The position numbers and the translations under genes were made by a program. Positions 1 through 8,221 of a stretch of DNA of 64,000 bases are shown here, piece after piece. Source of the stretch: Claveliimonas intestinigallinarum (GTDB lineage: Bacteria; Bacillota; Clostridia; Lachnospirales; Lachnospiraceae); assembly GCA_019115145.1 (NCBI GenBank), contig DXED01000041.1:62001-126000 (forward strand). The letters run 5' to 3'. The notes under the pieces are model-generated. The model had not been told where the DNA came from. It ran no database searches and was given only the letters and a program-made list of their open reading frames with translations. How positions within the stretch are numbered: the first letter of the stretch is position 1; the number at the start of each line of letters is the position of its first letter.

Positions 1-600
1 AAGGCCCGGCTTGCGGACAGGGGCGTTGCGTTTAAACTGTGCCACTGCTCCAACAGCGCCGGCATCATCGACATGCCGGAGGCGGCCATGGATCTTGTCC
101 GGGCAGGCATCGCCATGTATGGGCTGTACCCCTCCGGGGAGGTGCAAAAGGAACTGGTGCCCTTAAAGCCCGCCATGGAGCTCATAAGCCATGTGTCCCA
201 CGTCAAATGGGTGGAGCCGGGAACCTTCGTCAGCTACGGGGGAACCTATGTCACAGAACGGAGGACAAAGATCGTCACAGTGCCTGTGGGATACGGGGAC
301 GGCTATCCAAGAAGCCTGTCAGGTAAAGGATATGTGCTGATACATGGGAAAAAAGCCCCCATCCTGGGGCGGGTGTGCATGGATCAGTTTATGGTGGACG
401 CAACAGATATAGAGGACGTACAGTTTGGCGACCGGATCATCCTGGCGGGGGAGGAGAAGGGCACAGGGGTCTCCATAGACACCCTGGCAGATCTGTCCGG
501 CAGGTTTAATTACGAGTTTGTCTGCGATATCAGCAAACGCGTGCCCAGAGAGTACATCCGGAATGGTCAGGTCGCAGAGCAGATGGACTATTTTGAATAG
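1..600 (+). CDS. alr: Alanine racemase, C-terminal part (5' end outside window)
   Basis: PLP enzyme that interconverts L- and D-alanine for peptidoglycan synthesis. The reading frame is open from base 1, so the N-terminal barrel with the PLP lysine lies upstream of the window. Visible here are the SNSAG stretch that ends the barrel, the SYGGTY strand opening the C-terminal beta domain, the GYGDGY motif that carries the catalytic tyrosine in this family, and GRVCMDQ, the other hallmark of the C-terminal active site. About 199 residues are present of the roughly 380-390 usual for the family. The mazF-like gene follows 80 bases later, the alr-toxin neighbourhood known from Bacillus and relatives. 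Confidence 0.95.
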   Translation, partial: KARLADRGVAFKLCHCSNSAGIIDMPEAAMDLVRAGIAMYGLYPSGEVQKELVPLKPAMELISHVSHVKWVEPGTFVSYGGTYVTERRTKIVTVPVGYGDGYPRSLSGKGYVLIHGKKAPILGRVCMDQFMVDATDIEDVQFGDRIILAGEEKGTGVSIDTLADLSGRFNYEFVCDISKRVPREYIRNGQVAEQMDYFE

Positions 601-680
601 CATCCACGCACGATTTGGAATACATCCGAGAAAGCTGGCAATACTATCAGTATCTTGAGTAAATCGGAGTGTGACAAAAA

Positions 681-1028
681 GTGCAGGTAAAACGCGGTGA
701 TATTTATTATGCAGATTTAAGCCCTGTAGTGGGGTCTGAGCAGGGCGGCGTGCGCCCGGTGCTGATCATTCAGAACAATATCGGGAACAGGCACAGCCCC
801 ACAGTCATCTGCGCGGCCATCACATCCCGCATGAATAAGGCAAAGCTGCCCACCCATGTGGAGATCGATGCTAGCAGATACAGGATTGTAAAGAACTCTG
901 TCATTTTGCTGGAGCAGATCCGCACCATCGACAAGCGGAGGCTGAAGGACATGGTCTGCCACCTGGACAGGGAACTGATGGATAAAGTAGATGAAGCGCT
1001 CAAGGTCAGCTTTGAGCTTCATACATAG
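681..1028 (+). CDS. mazF: MazF/NdoA-type endoribonuclease toxin (PemK family)
   Basis: Sequence-specific mRNA endonuclease of the MazF/PemK/NdoA family, 115 residues, the normal size. The N-terminus VKRGDIYYADLSPVVGSEQ and the following GVRPVLIIQN are the family hallmark (RGDI, G-S-E-Q-x-G-x-R-P), and the C-terminal part with EQIRTIDKRRL carries the conserved Q-x-R-T-I/V-D segment. The start is GTG at 681 and the upstream ribosome site is weak. In Bacillus the toxin sits behind alr with its antitoxin NdoAI between them. Here the 80-base gap holds no complete antitoxin gene (see findings). Family assignment is secure; toxicity in this host is inferred. Confidence 0.93.
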   Translation: MQVKRGDIYYADLSPVVGSEQGGVRPVLIIQNNIGNRHSPTVICAAITSRMNKAKLPTHVEIDASRYRIVKNSVILLEQIRTIDKRRLKDMVCHLDRELMDKVDEALKVSFELHT

Positions 1029-1058
1029 ATACAAAAAAGGAGCGATAGAGGAGAGATT

Positions 1059-1859
1059 ATGGAAGAAGGAAGCTTGTTTCAGAGGATGAAACAGATGTTT
1101 CAGGAGGATGAGGACCTGAGGGAAAAGCCCGAGCTCGGCCAGGAGGCCACAGAGCTCATCCGAAATATTTTCCGGTACATGGACAAGGACGCCAGGGACA
1201 TCATGACCCACAGAAGAGACATTGTGGCCATTGACGGGGAGGAGACATTGGAGGATGCGCTGAAGTTCATGCTGGAGGAGAACCACTCCCGATTTCCCAT
1301 TTACCACGAGGATATTGACGAGATCATCGGCACCATGCATCTGCGGGAGGCCATGGTCTGCTACATGAACGAGGAGCTGCGCGAAAAGCCGGTCAGAGAG
1401 TTGAAGGAGTACATACGCCCGGTCACCTTCATACCGGAGTCCAAGAGCATTGACACTCTCTTCAAGGAGATGCAGGCGAAAAAGAAGCACGTGGTCATCG
1501 TGCTGGACGAGTACGGCCAGACATCAGGGCTTGTGGCTATGGAGGATATCCTGGAGGAGATCATGGGCAATATCCTGGACGAGTACGACGAAGAGGAGGA
1601 GACCATCGTCAGACAGGCTGACGGCTCTGTGACGGCCAGCGGCTTTACGGACCTGGAGGATCTGGAGGAGATGCTGGGCATTTCCATGGACACAGAGGAA
1701 TATGAGACTCTAAACGGCTTCCTGACAGGGCAGCTTGACCGGATCCCCGGGGAGGATGAGCACTGCGTGGTGGAGTTCGGGGGCTACAGATTTACCGTGC
1801 TGAAGGTGGACAACAACGCTATCCAGTCAGTCAGGATTGAAAAAATGGGCGGGGAGTGA
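1059..1859 (+). CDS. CBS-pair/CorC-HlyC domain protein (cytosolic)
   Basis: 266-residue protein with a pair of CBS domains (roughly residues 45-165) and a C-terminal CorC_HlyC transporter-associated domain (about 185-265). The order matches the C-terminal two thirds of CNNM/HlyC/CorC Mg/Co efflux-type proteins. The DVxTHR-like segment IMTHRRDIVAI and the SRFPIYHEDID and DEYGQTSGLVAMEDI stretches are typical. There is no DUF21 transmembrane domain, so unlike YhdP/YrkA this is a soluble short form, like the CorC proteins of proteobacteria. CBS pairs usually bind adenosine nucleotides. A role in divalent cation homeostasis is family inference only. It is probably co-transcribed with mazF (30-base gap, GGAGAG ribosome site). 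Confidence 0.9.
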   Translation: MEEGSLFQRMKQMFQEDEDLREKPELGQEATELIRNIFRYMDKDARDIMTHRRDIVAIDGEETLEDALKFMLEENHSRFPIYHEDIDEIIGTMHLREAMVCYMNEELREKPVRELKEYIRPVTFIPESKSIDTLFKEMQAKKKHVVIVLDEYGQTSGLVAMEDILEEIMGNILDEYDEEEETIVRQADGSVTASGFTDLEDLEEMLGISMDTEEYETLNGFLTGQLDRIPGEDEHCVVEFGGYRFTVLKVDNNAIQSVRIEKMGGE

Positions 1860-1905
1860 TAGAATAGAAAAAGTGTGAATATAGAAGATACAAGGAGAGA
1901 GGAAA

Positions 1906-2637
1906 ATGTCAGGACATTCAAAATTTGCCAATATCAAGCATAAGAAAGAGAAAAATGACGCGGCAAAAGGAAAGATCTTTACAAAGATAGGGAAAGAGCT
2001 TGTGGTTGCCATCAAGGAGGGAGGCAGCGCGGACCCGGCCAACAACAGCAGGCTGCGTGACGTAATCGCCAAGGCGAAGGCCAACAATATGCCCAACGAC
2101 ACCATCGAGAGAAATATAAAGAAGGCGGCGGGCGACGCGGACGCCTCCAACTACGAGCACATTACATACGAGGGATACGGCCCCGGAGGAACGGCCATCA
2201 TCGTGGAGACGCTGACGGACAACAAGAACCGCACCGCCTCCAATGTGAAGAGCGCCTTTACAAAGGGAAGCGGAAATGTGGGAACCCCGGGCTGTGTGTC
2301 CTTCATGTTTGACAGGAAAGGACAGATCCTGGTGGCCAAGGAGGAGTACGAGGGGGATCCGGACGAGCTGATGATGCAGGCTCTGGACGCAGGCGCCGAG
2401 GACTTTGCCGAGGAGGAGGACAGCTACGAGATCATCACAGACCCGGATGACTTCAGCAACGTGCGCCTTGCTCTGGAGGAGGCAGGCATCCCCATGGCTC
2501 AGGCGGAGGTGACCATGATCCCCCAGACATGGGTGGAGCTCTCTGACGAGAAGGATATCCAGAACATCCAGAAGACGCTGGATCTGCTGGACGACGATGA
2601 CGACGTGCAGAACGTCTACCACAACTGGGATATGTAG
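1906..2637 (+). CDS. yebC: YebC/PmpR-family DNA-binding or translation factor (TACO1 family)
   Basis: 243 residues, full length for the YebC/TACO1 family. The N-terminus MSGHSKFANIKHKKEKNDA is the family signature (SGHSKWxNIxHxK). The following glycine-rich block with NNMPNDTIERNIKKA and YEGYGPGG, and the acidic C-terminal domain, are also typical. Older work treats members as transcriptional regulators (PmpR). Recent work on YebC2/TACO1 supports a role in easing ribosome stalling at proline-rich stretches; which applies here cannot be told from sequence. The ribosome site is GGAGAGAGG. The next gene starts 13 bases after its stop, so the two are likely one transcript. Confidence 0.95.
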   Translation: MSGHSKFANIKHKKEKNDAAKGKIFTKIGKELVVAIKEGGSADPANNSRLRDVIAKAKANNMPNDTIERNIKKAAGDADASNYEHITYEGYGPGGTAIIVETLTDNKNRTASNVKSAFTKGSGNVGTPGCVSFMFDRKGQILVAKEEYEGDPDELMMQALDAGAEDFAEEEDSYEIITDPDDFSNVRLALEEAGIPMAQAEVTMIPQTWVELSDEKDIQNIQKTLDLLDDDDDVQNVYHNWDM

Positions 2638-2649
2638 GCGGGATATGCT

Positions 2650-3414
2650 ATGGAATTGGAAGCATTACAGCAGAAGCTGATCGATTTGTTTGTGGAAATG
2701 CAGGATTACCGCCAGTTTTTTAAGAGAAAGCTCTATGCGGATGCTTTTATGAAATGCTGGGAGAAGAACCGGGAGCTGGTGGCAGCCCTGAGCGAGGCCT
2801 GCGAACAGGCTGAGGACGAGGAGAAGACGGTGGAGGCGCTGGCAGGCGCTATCCCGGACTACGCCCACAGGCAGATCGAGGCGGTAAAGAGCAAGAATAA
2901 AAGAGAAGGCCTGATGATCGACTACAATATGGCCATGGTCACCTTTGTCATGCCTGTGCTGGGCTACGACAAAAATGAGCACTGCAGCCGGATCATCGAC
3001 CGGATGGTGGAGCGGTGGAACGAGCCGCCGGTGACCATGAAGATCAGCCGGTCTGATTTTGAGAGCCTGAAGGACGGCTTTAAGTCCCATCCCTGCTATA
3101 TCACCACCGCCGTCTGTGCCAGCAGGAACCAGGGGGACAACTGCTATGAGCTGAACCTCCTGCGGGATTACAGGGATCACTACCTGATTTCCACGAAGGA
3201 GGGGGAGCGGATCGTGGAGGAGTACTACAATGTAGCCCCCACTATCGTCAACCGCATTAACAAAGAGGCGGATGCGTCCCGGATATACGACGACATCTAC
3301 AGCTCCTATCTGCGGCGCTGCATTGAACTGATCCAGGCGGACAGGCTGGAGGAGTGCAGGGAAGTGTACGCGTCCATGGTGGAGGATCTGGAGAAAAAAT
3401 ATTTGTTCTCATAA
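2650..3414 (+). CDS. Uncharacterised protein with a CFI-box-like C-terminal domain
   Basis: 254 residues, soluble, helical and highly charged. The N-terminal 130 residues match no family I recognise. Residues about 155-210 read CYITTAVC, then LLRDYRDHYL, a glycine, and VEEYYNVAPTIV. This is the pattern of the small CFI-box C-terminal domain (C-[FY]-I-[AT]-T-A ... L-R-x-[FY]-R-D ... G ... YY ... P), whose function is unknown. It sits 13 bases behind yebC and ahead of the metY-like gene, with its own AUG. The motif match is by eye, so the domain call is moderate. It may bind metal or a thiol through the paired cysteines, but that is speculation. Confidence 0.6.
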   Translation: MELEALQQKLIDLFVEMQDYRQFFKRKLYADAFMKCWEKNRELVAALSEACEQAEDEEKTVEALAGAIPDYAHRQIEAVKSKNKREGLMIDYNMAMVTFVMPVLGYDKNEHCSRIIDRMVERWNEPPVTMKISRSDFESLKDGFKSHPCYITTAVCASRNQGDNCYELNLLRDYRDHYLISTKEGERIVEEYYNVAPTIVNRINKEADASRIYDDIYSSYLRRCIELIQADRLEECREVYASMVEDLEKKYLFS

Positions 3415-3436
3415 ACGAGCAGGAAAGGAAGGAAAC

Positions 3437-4717
3437 ATGAGCGATTACAGGATAGAGACAAAATGTATCCAGTCCGGATACACACCGAAGAACGGGGAAC
3501 CCAGGGTTCTTCCCATTTACCAGAGCACAACATTCAAATACGAGACAAGCGAGCAGATGGGACGGCTTTTTGATCTGGAGGAGTCAGGCTATTTCTACAC
3601 ACGCCTCCAGAACCCGACAAACGATGCCGTGGCGGCCAAGATCTGTGACCTGGAGGGCGGATATGCCGGTATGCTGACCTCCTCCGGACAGGCGGCTAAC
3701 TTCTATGCGGTCATGAACATTGCCCAGGAGGGAGACCATATCGTGTGCGCCTCCGCTCTCTACGGCGGTACATACAATCTGTACGCCCACACCATCAAGA
3801 AGATGGGCGTGGACGCCACCTTCGTGGATCCGGACTGCAGCGAGGAGGAGCTGAACGCGGCGTTCCGCGACAACACAAAGGCGGTCTTTGGAGAGACTAT
3901 TGCCAATCCGGCCCTTGTTGTCCTTGATATCGAGAAGTTCGCAAAGGCGGCCCACGCCCACGGGGTGCCGCTGATTGTGGACAACACCTTTGCCACCCCC
4001 ATCAACTGCCGGCCCTTTGAGTGGGGAGCCGACATTGTGACTCACTCCACTACCAAGTATATGGACGGACATGCCTCCTGTGTGGGCGGGGCTATCATTG
4101 ACAGCGGCAATTTTGACTGGGAAGCCCATGCGGAGAAATTCCCGGGACTTACCACCCCTGATGAGACATACCACGGCATCGTGTACACCCAGAAATTCGG
4201 AAAGGGCGCCTACATCACAAAGGCCACCGCTCAGCTTATGCGGGACCTGGGATCCATTCAGGCTCCCCAGAACGCGTTCCTTCTGAACATTGGGCTGGAG
4301 ACGCTGCACCTGCGGATGCCCAGACACTGCGAGAACGCCCTGAAGGTGGCCCGCTACCTGAAGGGACATGAGAAGGTGGACTGGGTGCACTGCCCGTCTC
4401 TGGAGGGAGATTCCTACTATGAGCTGGCACAGAAATATATGCCGAAGGGCACCTGCGGCGTCATCACCTTTGGCCTGAAGGGCGGAAGAGCCGCGGCGGA
4501 GAAGATGATGGATCACCTGAAGCTGGCGGCCATTGTGACCCACGTGGCAGACGCCAGGACCTGCGTCCTTCACCCGGCCAGCCACACACACCGCCAGATG
4601 AACGACCAGGAGCTGCGTGAGGCCGGCGTACAGCCTGAGCTGATCCGGTTCAGCGTGGGAATTGAGAACGCGGAGGATATCATCGCGGACATCGAGCAGG
4701 CTCTCGCTCAGATTTAA
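3437..4717 (+). CDS. metY: O-acetylhomoserine sulfhydrylase (Cys/Met metabolism PLP enzyme)
   Basis: 426-residue PLP enzyme of the Cys/Met metabolism family that makes homocysteine from O-acetylhomoserine and sulfide (direct sulfhydrylation). The PLP lysine lies in THSTTKYMDGH. The upstream YTRLQNPTNDAVAAKICDLEGG and the DNTFATPINCRPFEWGAD segment fit the O-acetylhomoserine branch rather than cystathionine gamma-synthase (about 380-400 residues). The length of about 425-430 residues also fits MetY. It starts at ATG 3437 with GGAAAGGAAGG upstream and ends at a strong hairpin at 4735. A related O-acetylserine or methionine-lyase activity cannot be excluded. Confidence 0.92.
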   Translation: MSDYRIETKCIQSGYTPKNGEPRVLPIYQSTTFKYETSEQMGRLFDLEESGYFYTRLQNPTNDAVAAKICDLEGGYAGMLTSSGQAANFYAVMNIAQEGDHIVCASALYGGTYNLYAHTIKKMGVDATFVDPDCSEEELNAAFRDNTKAVFGETIANPALVVLDIEKFAKAAHAHGVPLIVDNTFATPINCRPFEWGADIVTHSTTKYMDGHASCVGGAIIDSGNFDWEAHAEKFPGLTTPDETYHGIVYTQKFGKGAYITKATAQLMRDLGSIQAPQNAFLLNIGLETLHLRMPRHCENALKVARYLKGHEKVDWVHCPSLEGDSYYELAQKYMPKGTCGVITFGLKGGRAAAEKMMDHLKLAAIVTHVADARTCVLHPASHTHRQMNDQELREAGVQPELIRFSVGIENAEDIIADIEQALAQI

Positions 4718-4734
4718 TGCATAAAAAGACAGAG

Positions 4735-4769
4735 GCACTTCCATACTAACACTATGGAGGTGCTTTTTT
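4735..4769 (+). terminator. Hairpin with T-run that also holds the next gene's ribosome site
   Basis: Arms 4735-4744 (GCACTTCCAT) and 4754-4763 (ATGGAGGTGC) pair over 10 bp with one G-U, a 9-base loop, then six T to 4769. It looks like the intrinsic terminator of the metY transcript. The ATG of the ClpP-like gene begins at 4770, and GGAGGTG (4756-4762) inside the 3' arm is its only good ribosome site. Confidence 0.8.
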
Positions 4770-5522
4770 ATGGAGATGAAAAGACAGGAAGGCGAACCGG
4801 AGAAGAGCCAGGAAGAGAAGCAGGAGGAGATCAGGGAGATGGGGACCATGGACCTGGAGGAGGGCGGCGGCCGGGAGGGCACTCCCCACAGGATCAAGCT
4901 CATCACCATCATTGGGGAGATCGAGGGCCACGAGGCAGTGTCAGGCAGTACAAAGGCCACGAAATACGAACATCTGCTGCCCATGCTGGCGGAGATTGAG
5001 GACAGTCCGGCCATCGACGGGCTCCTCATCCTTCTGAATACTCTGGGAGGGGACGTGGAGGCAGGGCTCTCCATCGCGGAGGTGATCGCCTCCCTAAGTA
5101 AGCCCACAGTCTCCCTCGTACTGGGAGGCAGCCACTCTATCGGGGGGCCCCTGGCTGTGGCGGCGGACTACTCCTTTATCGTGCCCAGCGGCACCATGAT
5201 CATCCACCCGGTGAGGTCAAACGGCATGTTCATCGGCGTCATGCAGAGCTTCCGGAATATGGAGAGAACCCAGGATCGGATCACCGGATTTCTGGCCAGG
5301 CACTCCCACATGAGCCAGGAGAGGATCGAGGAGCTGATGCTCAACTCCACCCAGCTGGTGAAGGATGTGGGGACCCTCCTGGAGGGAGAGGAGGCTGTGA
5401 GGGAAGGGCTTATCGACCAGGTAGGAGGACTCTCTGACGCTCTTGGGAAGCTGCACGAGATGATCGACGCGCGGCGCATTGGCGGACAAAGCCAACATAC
5501 ACCGGCTGGCATAAAATGCTGA
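4770..5522 (+). CDS. tepA: ClpP-class serine protease (TepA/YmfB-like)
   Basis: 250-residue protein with a ClpP/crotonase-fold domain from about residue 45. NTLGGDVEAGLSIAEVI is the oxyanion strand, the nucleophile serine lies in GSHSIGG, and the histidine in MIIHPVRSNGMFIG. A helical segment MSQERIEELM follows. The first 40 residues are charged and probably disordered. It fits the TepA family (Bacillus YmfB), which sits beside spoIIIE exactly as this one sits beside ftsK. TepA has been linked to protein translocation and to removal of small spore proteins; the substrate here is unknown. The start is fixed by GGAGGTG seven bases upstream, inside the preceding hairpin. Confidence 0.85.
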   Translation: MEMKRQEGEPEKSQEEKQEEIREMGTMDLEEGGGREGTPHRIKLITIIGEIEGHEAVSGSTKATKYEHLLPMLAEIEDSPAIDGLLILLNTLGGDVEAGLSIAEVIASLSKPTVSLVLGGSHSIGGPLAVAADYSFIVPSGTMIIHPVRSNGMFIGVMQSFRNMERTQDRITGFLARHSHMSQERIEELMLNSTQLVKDVGTLLEGEEAVREGLIDQVGGLSDALGKLHEMIDARRIGGQSQHTPAGIKC

Positions 5523-5543
5523 CAAAAACCATGAAAATAGCTG

Positions 5544-5572
5544 ATGACAGTTTTTTTTGAAAATGGTATACT
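5544..5572 (+). promoter_or_regulatory. Sigma-A-type promoter for ftsK
   Basis: ATGACA (5544-5549), a 17-base T-rich spacer and TATACT (5567-5572). It lies 125 bases before the ftsK start, just after the ClpP-like stop. Confidence 0.65.
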
Positions 5573-5596
5573 AATATTGTATATGCTTATATAGTC

Positions 5597-5662
5597 GGCC
5601 GTCTGAAAGAGCGGCCCGGCTTTTTCTGCTGCTGACGTGCGCAAGGGAGTTAGCGTCAGCAG
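5597..5662 (+). promoter_or_regulatory. Structured ftsK leader: small terminator-like hairpin, then 9-bp stem
   Basis: GGCCG (5597-5601) can pair with CGGCC (5612-5616) and is followed by TTTTT (5621-5625). A second perfect stem follows: CTGCTGACG (5629-5637) with CGTCAGCAG (5654-5662), 16-base loop. Both lie between the promoter and the ftsK ribosome site, so they would be part of its 5' UTR. I recognise no known riboswitch. Confidence 0.5.
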
Positions 5663-5697
5663 GGTTTACAGGTAAGAAACAATAAGGGGGAAATAAA

Positions 5698-8163
5698 ATG
5701 GCATCTAGGTCAGGGACCGGAAGAAGAAAAAAGAAGACGGGGAGAAAGAAGACAGGAGCCCAGCAGAGCTTTGTGGCAGATGAGATCACCATCTGGCTGA
5801 CGCTGGCGGTGAGCATTCTTCTCCTCCTCAGCGCTTTCGGGCTCGGGGGAGCGGCCGGAAGCGCTGTGTCAGCTCTCCTGTCAGATCTCTTCGGCTACAG
5901 TACATATCTCGTCCCGTTCCTGCTTTTCGGGGCGGTGACCTTTCTCATATCCAACAGAGGAAACAGAGCGGCCTATGTGAAGACGGGGGCGGCCCTCCTG
6001 CTGTTTGTCCTCATCACCACCTTCCTGGAGCTCCTTCTGGAGGAGGGGGGACTGCTGGGAGGAGCGGTGACAGGCATCCTCGTCCCATCTATAGGAACTG
6101 CGGGTACCTACGTGGTGGTGGTGATTTTGATGATCATATGCGCGGTTATCATCACCGGTAAATCGGCAATCAAGGGCGTCAGGGAGAGAGGCGGCCAGGC
6201 CTACGGAAGGGCCAGGGAGGACGCGGCCAGGCGCAGGGAGCTGGCTGAGACAAGAAGGCTCATCCGCCAGCAGGAGGCGAAGAAGGAGCTGGAGGAGGCA
6301 AAGAAGGAAGCCCAGGCTCTGGAGAAAGAGGAAAAGGCCAGAGGCCGGCGCAAGGACCGGCATGTCTCCGGCGTCTCCTTCGACACCACTCTGGGCGAAA
6401 AAGGAAAGTCTCCCGAGGTGAAGGAGCTCACCTCCCCCGATATGGAGGAGCTCTTCGCGCCCCAGGAGGAGCCATCCTTTGTCATCAACCGTGCCCAGGC
6501 TTTGGAGGAGCCGGAAGCGGAGGAGGCGCAGCAGCCGGAGCGAATTGAGGAGGAGCTCCCCGGTGAGCCGGCCGGGGATGAGAAGAAATCCCGCAGGGCC
6601 ACAAAGATGGGAGCCGAGGCTGTGGCCATGGAGGCAGCCCAGGTGGAGCAGATGGCCGCCCAGACGGACGCGGCCCCGAAGAAGGAGTACAGGACCCCTC
6701 CGCTCTCCCTTCTGACAAAGGGAAAGAAGGCGGGCGGAGACTCCGATGCCCACCTGCGGGAGACGGCCAGAAAGCTGCAGGAGACGCTCCACAATTTCGG
6801 TGTCAACGTGACCATCACCAATGTCAGCTGCGGCCCTGCGGTGACCCGGTATGAGCTGCAGCCTGAGCAGGGTGTGAAGGTCAGCAAGATCGTGGGACTG
6901 ACAGACGATATCAAGCTGAACCTGGCGGCGGCGGACATCCGTATCGAAGCCCCCATCCCCGGGAAGGCGGCAGTGGGAATCGAGGTGCCCAACAAGGAGA
7001 ACGCGGTGGTCCACCTGCGGGATCTGCTGGAGTCGGGAGAGTTTAAAAACAGCTCCTCGGCCATCGCCTTTGCGGCGGGCCGGGACATCGCCGGCAAGCC
7101 GGTGGTGGCGGACATCGCCAAGATGCCCCACCTTCTGGTAGCGGGCGCCACCGGCTCGGGAAAATCTGTCTGCATTAACACCATGATCATCAGCATCCTC
7201 TACAAGGCATCGCCGGAGGATGTGAAGCTCATCATGATCGACCCCAAGGTGGTGGAGCTGAGCGTCTACAACGGAATTCCCCACCTCATGATCCCGGTGG
7301 TGACAGACCCGAAGAAAGCGGCCGGAGCCCTGAACTGGGCGGTGTCGGAGATGATGAAGCGGTACGAGCTCTTCGCCAAATACAATGTCAGGGACATCAA
7401 GGGCTTTAACGAGAAGACCGAGAGCATGACTCCCGAGGAGAGGGAGGGAAAGCCCGGGAAAATGCCCCAGATCGTCATCATCGTGGACGAGCTGGCGGAT
7501 CTGATGATGGTGGCTCCCGGCGAGGTGGAGGAGGCCATCTGCCGTCTGGCACAGCTTGCCAGGGCGGCGGGCATCCACCTGGTAGTGGCCACCCAGAGGC
7601 CCTCCGTGAACGTCATCACAGGTCTCATCAAGGCGAACATGCCATCCAGGATCGCCTTTTCCGTCACCTCGGGCGTGGACTCGCGGACCATCATCGACAT
7701 GAACGGGGCGGAGAAGCTGCTGGGAAAGGGAGATATGCTCTTTTACCCTTCCGGCTATCAGAAGCCGGCCCGCGTCCAGGGAGCCTTTGTCTCGGACAAG
7801 GAGGTTCAGGCTGTGGTGGAATACCTGAAGAAGCAAAACGGCGAGGCCTCCTACAGCGAGGAGATCGTCAGCGAGGTCAACTCCACCGCCTCCGGGCTGG
7901 GAAGCGGCTCTGCCGGTGAGTCTTCCGGCGACAGCGGCGGACGGGACGCCTACTTTGCCGAGGCCGGCAAATTCATCATAGAGAAGGAGAAGGCCTCTAT
8001 CGGCATGCTGCAGCGCATGTTCCGGATCGGCTTCAACCGGGCGGCCCGGATCATGGACCAGCTCTGCGAGGCCGGGGTGGTGGGCCCCGAGGAGGGGACA
8101 AAGCCCAGGAAGGTGCTGATGTCTATGGAGGAATTTGAAAAATACCTGGAAGAAAATATGTGA
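5698..8163 (+). CDS. ftsK: FtsK/SpoIIIE DNA translocase
   Basis: 821-residue membrane-anchored DNA pump that moves chromosome ends through the division or sporulation septum. The N-terminus is basic, then about four membrane segments span residues 30-160. A long charged linker rich in Glu/Ala follows to about 335, then the alpha/beta motor. Walker A is GATGSGKS (about residue 482-489), Walker B IVIIVDELADLMM, with ATQRPSVNVITGLIKAN typical of the family. The last 70 residues form the winged-helix gamma domain (SIGMLQRMFRIGFNRAARIMDQL) that reads KOPS/SRS polarity sequences. SpoIIIE and FtsK cannot be separated from sequence. It has its own promoter and leader; fhs follows 58 bases later. Confidence 0.96.
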   Translation: MASRSGTGRRKKKTGRKKTGAQQSFVADEITIWLTLAVSILLLLSAFGLGGAAGSAVSALLSDLFGYSTYLVPFLLFGAVTFLISNRGNRAAYVKTGAALLLFVLITTFLELLLEEGGLLGGAVTGILVPSIGTAGTYVVVVILMIICAVIITGKSAIKGVRERGGQAYGRAREDAARRRELAETRRLIRQQEAKKELEEAKKEAQALEKEEKARGRRKDRHVSGVSFDTTLGEKGKSPEVKELTSPDMEELFAPQEEPSFVINRAQALEEPEAEEAQQPERIEEELPGEPAGDEKKSRRATKMGAEAVAMEAAQVEQMAAQTDAAPKKEYRTPPLSLLTKGKKAGGDSDAHLRETARKLQETLHNFGVNVTITNVSCGPAVTRYELQPEQGVKVSKIVGLTDDIKLNLAAADIRIEAPIPGKAAVGIEVPNKENAVVHLRDLLESGEFKNSSSAIAFAAGRDIAGKPVVADIAKMPHLLVAGATGSGKSVCINTMIISILYKASPEDVKLIMIDPKVVELSVYNGIPHLMIPVVTDPKKAAGALNWAVSEMMKRYELFAKYNVRDIKGFNEKTESMTPEEREGKPGKMPQIVIIVDELADLMMVAPGEVEEAICRLAQLARAAGIHLVVATQRPSVNVITGLIKANMPSRIAFSVTSGVDSRTIIDMNGAEKLLGKGDMLFYPSGYQKPARVQGAFVSDKEVQAVVEYLKKQNGEASYSEEIVSEVNSTASGLGSGSAGESSGDSGGRDAYFAEAGKFIIEKEKASIGMLQRMFRIGFNRAARIMDQLCEAGVVGPEEGTKPRKVLMSMEEFEKYLEENM

Positions 8164-8221
8164 GAGAAGACGCGGGAGCGTCTTTGAAAATAAAAATACA
8201 AAAGGAAAGGAATGGATAAGT

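Noticed and set aside
3584..5107. Long open frame on the minus strand across metY and the ClpP-like gene
   Set aside because: It is antisense to two well-identified genes, has no ribosome site or family motif, and its His/Gly/Leu-rich composition is the usual shadow of GC-rich coding DNA.
5881..7836. 651-codon minus-strand open frame within ftsK
   Set aside because: Shadow of the ftsK frame; no recognisable domain and complete overlap with a secure gene.
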